Shown one piece after another: positions 5,683-8,697 of a stretch of 8,697 bases of DNA. Made by a program: the position numbers and the translations under genes. Each line of letters begins with the position of its first letter. The first letter of the stretch is position 1. Location of the stretch: the NCBI GenBank assembly GCA_028290125.1, contig JAQGKM010000413.1:1-8697 (forward strand), read 5' to 3'. The notes under the pieces were generated by a model. It had not been told where the DNA came from. It did not search any database and saw nothing but the letters and a program-made list of their open reading frames with translations. Origin of the DNA: Hyphomicrobiales bacterium (GTDB lineage: Bacteria > Pseudomonadota > Alphaproteobacteria > Rhizobiales > Beijerinckiaceae).

Positions 5683-7299
5683 TCACCTCCAGATCCGGCT
5701 TGAATGAATGGGGCCGACATCCCACGGGATCGTCTCGAAACCCGGAACGACGGCCGGCAGCGCGAACAGGAAGACCGTGCCGGGCGTGACGCGCAGCGGC
5801 CAGAAGGACGTGGTTCCGCCGTTGGGCGGCGCGAGCCACATCTGCGCGTGTTTCCAGCCGTGCGTCGCCGTGAAGATGCGGTCGGGCGTGTTGGCGGTGA
5901 TGTTATGCGCCGCGCCATCGACCAGCACGCGGGTGACGTTTTCGCTCGAGCCCAGCACCAGCGAGCCCGACATGACGCGAAAGTAAAAGCCGGCGGTCAG
6001 GCCGCGCGGCGTCGCGCGGGTGGATGAAATCGTGGAATAGAACGCCGTCCCCTGCACGGTGAGCGCGCTCAGCGTTCCGGCGCCGGCCGTCACCTGCAGC
6101 ACATAAAACTCGACGCCAGCAACCTGCGCGGCCGGCGTGCGGATCTTGGCCATGAGATCCGTCAGGCCGACCGGCATGGCCGAGCCGAAACGCATCAGCC
6201 CGTAATTGGCGCGCGTGGCGCCGTTCTGGTTGACGATGTATCCGGCGTCCGTAAACACGCCGGCGACGCTCGTGACCGGTTCCGGATTGCCGGAGAAACG
6301 ACCCGCGTCATCGAGCAGGTTGACCAGACTCGAAGCCTGACGAAGCGTCTGGACGCAATAGACGCCTCCCGATTTGCGCACGAGAAAGGCCCGGTTCGCC
6401 TCCAGCGCGCCCTGCGGTAGCGGCGCGCCGTCGAAGGTCTTCAACGGCACGGGCGCCGCGTCGATCTGGTCGACCTGCAAGGTCGGATCGGCGCCGAGCG
6501 CTGTCGCGTTGGGCGCGTGCGGCACGAAGGCGAACATGGCGCCGTCGGGCATCGACCCGCGCATCGGCGCGCTCAGCAGGTAGGCCGCCGGCGTGCCGGT
6601 CGTGAGCGCCGCCGCGGCGACGAGATCGCTGACGCCGTTGGGAAAAAAGACCCGGCCGGTCGCCGGATCGACATTCAACGCTTCTTTCCACGCTGCGCCG
6701 TCGGTCGAGACCTTGATGCGAAAACGATCGTCACCCAGCAGGCCGGTCTCGGCGCGGCCGGACCAGTTCGACTGGTAGATCTGCGAGACAGTGCCGGTTG
6801 CCTGCTGCTTGTCGAGCTTCACGCGCAAATCGCCCGACCCGCCATCCGCCACGCGCAAGGCCGTGAAGGCGGCGTAGTTGAGCCGCGCCAGCAGCGGCGT
6901 GTCCGCGTCAGCGTTGGCGCCAACGCCAAGACGTTGCAGGTTCTGCGCTTCGGACAGATCCACGGCGAGCGGCGCCCAGGCGGCGCCATCGAACACGAAG
7001 ATCCGGTTCTCGCCTTCGACAAAGGCGCGCCATCCCTTGCGCGGCGTCAGGAAGCGCCACGCGCCGTCGTCGTAAGCCGCGACCTTGCCGGCCTGTCCGG
7101 TGAAAGCGCCGCTCAGCGCGGCGCCGACGATATAGCGCGCGCCTTCGACCGGCGTGTCGGGCGGCGACGCCACGTTGCGCGCGACGACCGAGAGGTGAAC
7201 CAGCGCGTCGAGCAGCGCCAGCGACTCGTTGTGCGTGACATGTTTCTGCGCCTGCGCGGAGTCGAGGCGCGGCAACGCCAGGCGTGTCGTGTCGGACAT
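5683..7299 (-). CDS. DUF2793 domain tail-fibre-like protein
   Basis: The 538-residue protein opens with the DUF2793 hallmark: LALPRLDSAQAQKHVTHNES and LLDALVHLSV at residues 7-39, followed by repeated Trp/Gly motifs to about 110 (VAAYDDGAWRFLTPRKGWRAF, then IFVFDGAAWAPL). A second block at about 165-222 (QIYQSNWSGRAETG, FRIKVSTDGAAWKEALNVD, GRVFFPNG) is a beta-rich motif seen in phage-fibre and DUF2793 proteins. The remaining 300 residues are beta-rich, low in charge and rich in Thr/Ala/Gly, and I cannot assign them; by position they may bind a surface ligand. There is no signal peptide. DUF2793 proteins occur in prophages and gene transfer agents next to the tail tip genes. The ATG has AAGGG 5 nt upstream and lies 14 nt after the gp15-like gene. 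The stop codon is inside the ribosome binding site of the endolysin, so expression of the two is linked. Confidence 0.85.
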   Translation of the reverse strand: MSDTTRLALPRLDSAQAQKHVTHNESLALLDALVHLSVVARNVASPPDTPVEGARYIVGAALSGAFTGQAGKVAAYDDGAWRFLTPRKGWRAFVEGENRIFVFDGAAWAPLAVDLSEAQNLQRLGVGANADADTPLLARLNYAAFTALRVADGGSGDLRVKLDKQQATGTVSQIYQSNWSGRAETGLLGDDRFRIKVSTDGAAWKEALNVDPATGRVFFPNGVSDLVAAAALTTGTPAAYLLSAPMRGSMPDGAMFAFVPHAPNATALGADPTLQVDQIDAAPVPLKTFDGAPLPQGALEANRAFLVRKSGGVYCVQTLRQASSLVNLLDDAGRFSGNPEPVTSVAGVFTDAGYIVNQNGATRANYGLMRFGSAMPVGLTDLMAKIRTPAAQVAGVEFYVLQVTAGAGTLSALTVQGTAFYSTISSTRATPRGLTAGFYFRVMSGSLVLGSSENVTRVLVDGAAHNITANTPDRIFTATHGWKHAQMWLAPPNGGTTSFWPLRVTPGTVFLFALPAVVPGFETIPWDVGPIHSSRIWR

Positions 7300-7313
7300 G
7301 GTGAACCCTTGGA

Positions 7314-8697
7314 TCAGAGGATCGGAACATCGGCCTGCAGCGCGAAGCCGCGTCCGACGAAGGCGCTGACTTGCGCGATGCGCAGGGAGAGATGCGTCTG
7401 CGGCGCGCCAAAGTCGGCGGTTTCGTCCGCAGTCGCGTAGAGCGTTTCAGGCCTGTCGCAGGTCAGCGTGCGCATGACGGCCCCGCCCGACAGGATGTCG
7501 ACGACATAGGATTCAGCGCTCTCGCCGAGCGGGACATCGACGCCCGCCCAATTGTCGCCATCGACCCGCGTCCGGCGGATGAAAGTAATCGTCACGCCAC
7601 CGGAGTCGCGCCGCGCCTTTGCGCGCACCGGCGCATAGGGCTTCAGCGCCAGTGCGCCCGGCGTCGCCGTCACGCGCACATAGGCGGCATCCGCATAATC
7701 GCGCGACGCAGGGCCGATCGCGTAAGTTCGCGTCAGGCCGAGCGCGCCCGCGCCGAGCGGGACGAGCGCGTCATCGAGCATCACCACCGGCGCACCGGCC
7801 GGAACCGCGCGCCCCGCGAGATTCTCCTCGCCGCCCTGCCCACGCAACAGCCGCGACAGGCGCCACGTGTTGGCGCCGACAAGGTCGGCCCTGGCGAAAC
7901 CAAGAATCTCCCATGCGCCATCGGCGCCGCGCACGGCGAAAGCATTGCGGCCGGCCAGCACGTCGGCGTCATTCACGGACGAGAGGGCGCCGCCGCGCAA
8001 ATGAACGCGCAAGCTGTTGATGCGATCGAAGCGCGCCACGGGCCCGGGCTGCAAACTGTCGAGCGTTTCGCCGATCATCGCCGGGCGTTGAACCAGGCGC
8101 ATGAACGAAAAGCCACCGCCGGACGACGCCCACAGGGCGAGCGGTCCGGGCCAGGGATCGGCGAAGGCCGCCAGATATTGCAGCGCCGGCGGATCGCTGC
8201 GCGCGATCGCGAGATCGAGAAGCTCGACGCGCGGCGGTCCCGGCAAGGCGGGCGGCGCGACGCTGGCGCGCACACCGTCTGCGACCGGCGCGTCATGGAT
8301 CGACAGGTCGACCGCACGGCACGAGATGTGCCGCTCCAGCAAGCCTTCGGCGCGCGTGATGCGAACCAGGCGCTCGCCCTGCCCTGCAGGCATGAGCACG
8401 AGATCGCCGGGTTCGAGCGCCACGAGACCAGGCCGCAGGACGGCCTCCGCCGTTTCACGCGCGATCCACAGATCCTGCAGGCAGATGTCGGCAAAGCGTT
8501 GCGCGGCAGCGCTGCGCACGAAGAGCGCAGTCTCGCCTTCCGCATGCCGCCGCGTGGCGCCGGGAAGCCTGCGCGACAACACGCTGGCGGGACGATAATC
8601 CCATTCCGAATCCGAAAAGGCGACGCTGATTTCATGCGGCAACCGGCTGTCGTCCATGCGCGCGCTGCGCACCAGCGCGCCATCGGGCAAGGCGACG
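7314..8697 (-). CDS. GTA gp15-like tail/host-specificity protein (C-terminal 460 residues, cut by window edge)
   Basis: The frame is open to the window edge (the codons before 8690 read Val-Ala), so this is the C-terminal part of a larger protein; full-length gp15-type proteins are about 1,300 residues. They form the baseplate/tail-tip 'megatron' of Rhodobacter-type gene transfer agents and related siphophages. Recognisable stretches include LPHEISVAFSDSEWDYRPAS near the start, ALEPGDLVLMPAGQG, WRLSRLLRGQGG, and the pair LALKPYAPVRAKA and FIRRTRVDGDNWAGVDVPLG (about 7530-7650), which is a typical gp15 pattern. The TIM-barrel-like part expected upstream is outside the window. It ends at TGA 7316-7314, 14 nt before the DUF2793 gene. 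Assignment to a GTA rather than a prophage rests on family resemblance alone, because the head and terminase genes are not visible. Confidence 0.85.
   Translation of the reverse strand, partial: VALPDGALVRSARMDDSRLPHEISVAFSDSEWDYRPASVLSRRLPGATRRHAEGETALFVRSAAAQRFADICLQDLWIARETAEAVLRPGLVALEPGDLVLMPAGQGERLVRITRAEGLLERHISCRAVDLSIHDAPVADGVRASVAPPALPGPPRVELLDLAIARSDPPALQYLAAFADPWPGPLALWASSGGGFSFMRLVQRPAMIGETLDSLQPGPVARFDRINSLRVHLRGGALSSVNDADVLAGRNAFAVRGADGAWEILGFARADLVGANTWRLSRLLRGQGGEENLAGRAVPAGAPVVMLDDALVPLGAGALGLTRTYAIGPASRDYADAAYVRVTATPGALALKPYAPVRAKARRDSGGVTITFIRRTRVDGDNWAGVDVPLGESAESYVVDILSGGAVMRTLTCDRPETLYATADETADFGAPQTHLSLRIAQVSAFVGRGFALQADVPIL

Noticed and set aside
6517..7440. A 307-codon plus-strand frame opposite the DUF2793 gene.
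   Set aside because: It is the same kind of shadow: arginine-rich, without motifs, and antisense to a recognised protein with a good ribosome binding site.
8075..8683. A 202-codon minus-strand frame starting at an ATG at 8683, out of frame with the gp15-like gene.
   Set aside because: The overlapping frame has clear gp15-like motifs and runs through the window edge; the alternative is Arg/Ser/Ala-rich with no motif.

Overview
The window is a fully coding, high-GC stretch of an alphaproteobacterial chromosome. I see a Hyphomicrobiales (Rhizobiales)-type bacterium as most likely, from the strong G/C at third codon positions, the FeuP/FeuQ-type two-component pair and the ccmI-ccmE-ccmF (cycH-cycJ-cycK) order. 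Every supported gene lies on the minus strand, so transcription runs from position 8697 toward position 1. The long plus-strand reading frames are high-GC shadows.

Layout in the direction of transcription. (1) 8697 to about 4888 is the 3' end of a phage-derived tail module. It holds the C-terminal part of a gene-transfer-agent (GTA) gp15-like tail/host-specificity protein, a DUF2793 fibre-like protein, and a GH108 endolysin whose C-terminus is a holin-like double-membrane-segment module with its own strong internal ribosome binding site. (2) About 4887 to 4794 is a short regulatory gap. It contains a stem-loop just after the endolysin and two exact heptamers exactly 11 bp apart, the spacing expected of an OmpR/PhoB-family operator. 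(3) 4793 to 2384 is a tightly packed signalling operon: a small exported PepSY-like protein (FeuN-like), an OmpR-family response regulator (FeuP type, TTG start) and a PhoQ-like sensor kinase (FeuQ type), with gaps of +5 and -4 nt. (4) 2319 to 1 is the System I cytochrome c maturation operon: ccmI, ccmE and the first 246 codons of ccmF.

How the parts fit together. CcmI, CcmE and CcmF form the late branch of cytochrome c biogenesis: CcmE carries heme covalently on a histidine, CcmF moves it to apocytochrome and CcmI holds the apocytochrome. The signalling operon upstream probably senses envelope conditions, with the small exported protein as a modulator of the kinase; in rhizobia both feuPQ and cycHJKL have been tied to high-affinity iron uptake phenotypes. 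The phage module ends less than 100 bp before the signalling operon.

Most noteworthy are the nested holin-like start inside the endolysin gene and the phased repeat in front of the feuN-like gene. The rest matches known families. No RNA genes, CRISPR arrays, insertion sequences or intergenic stretches over 300 bases are seen.
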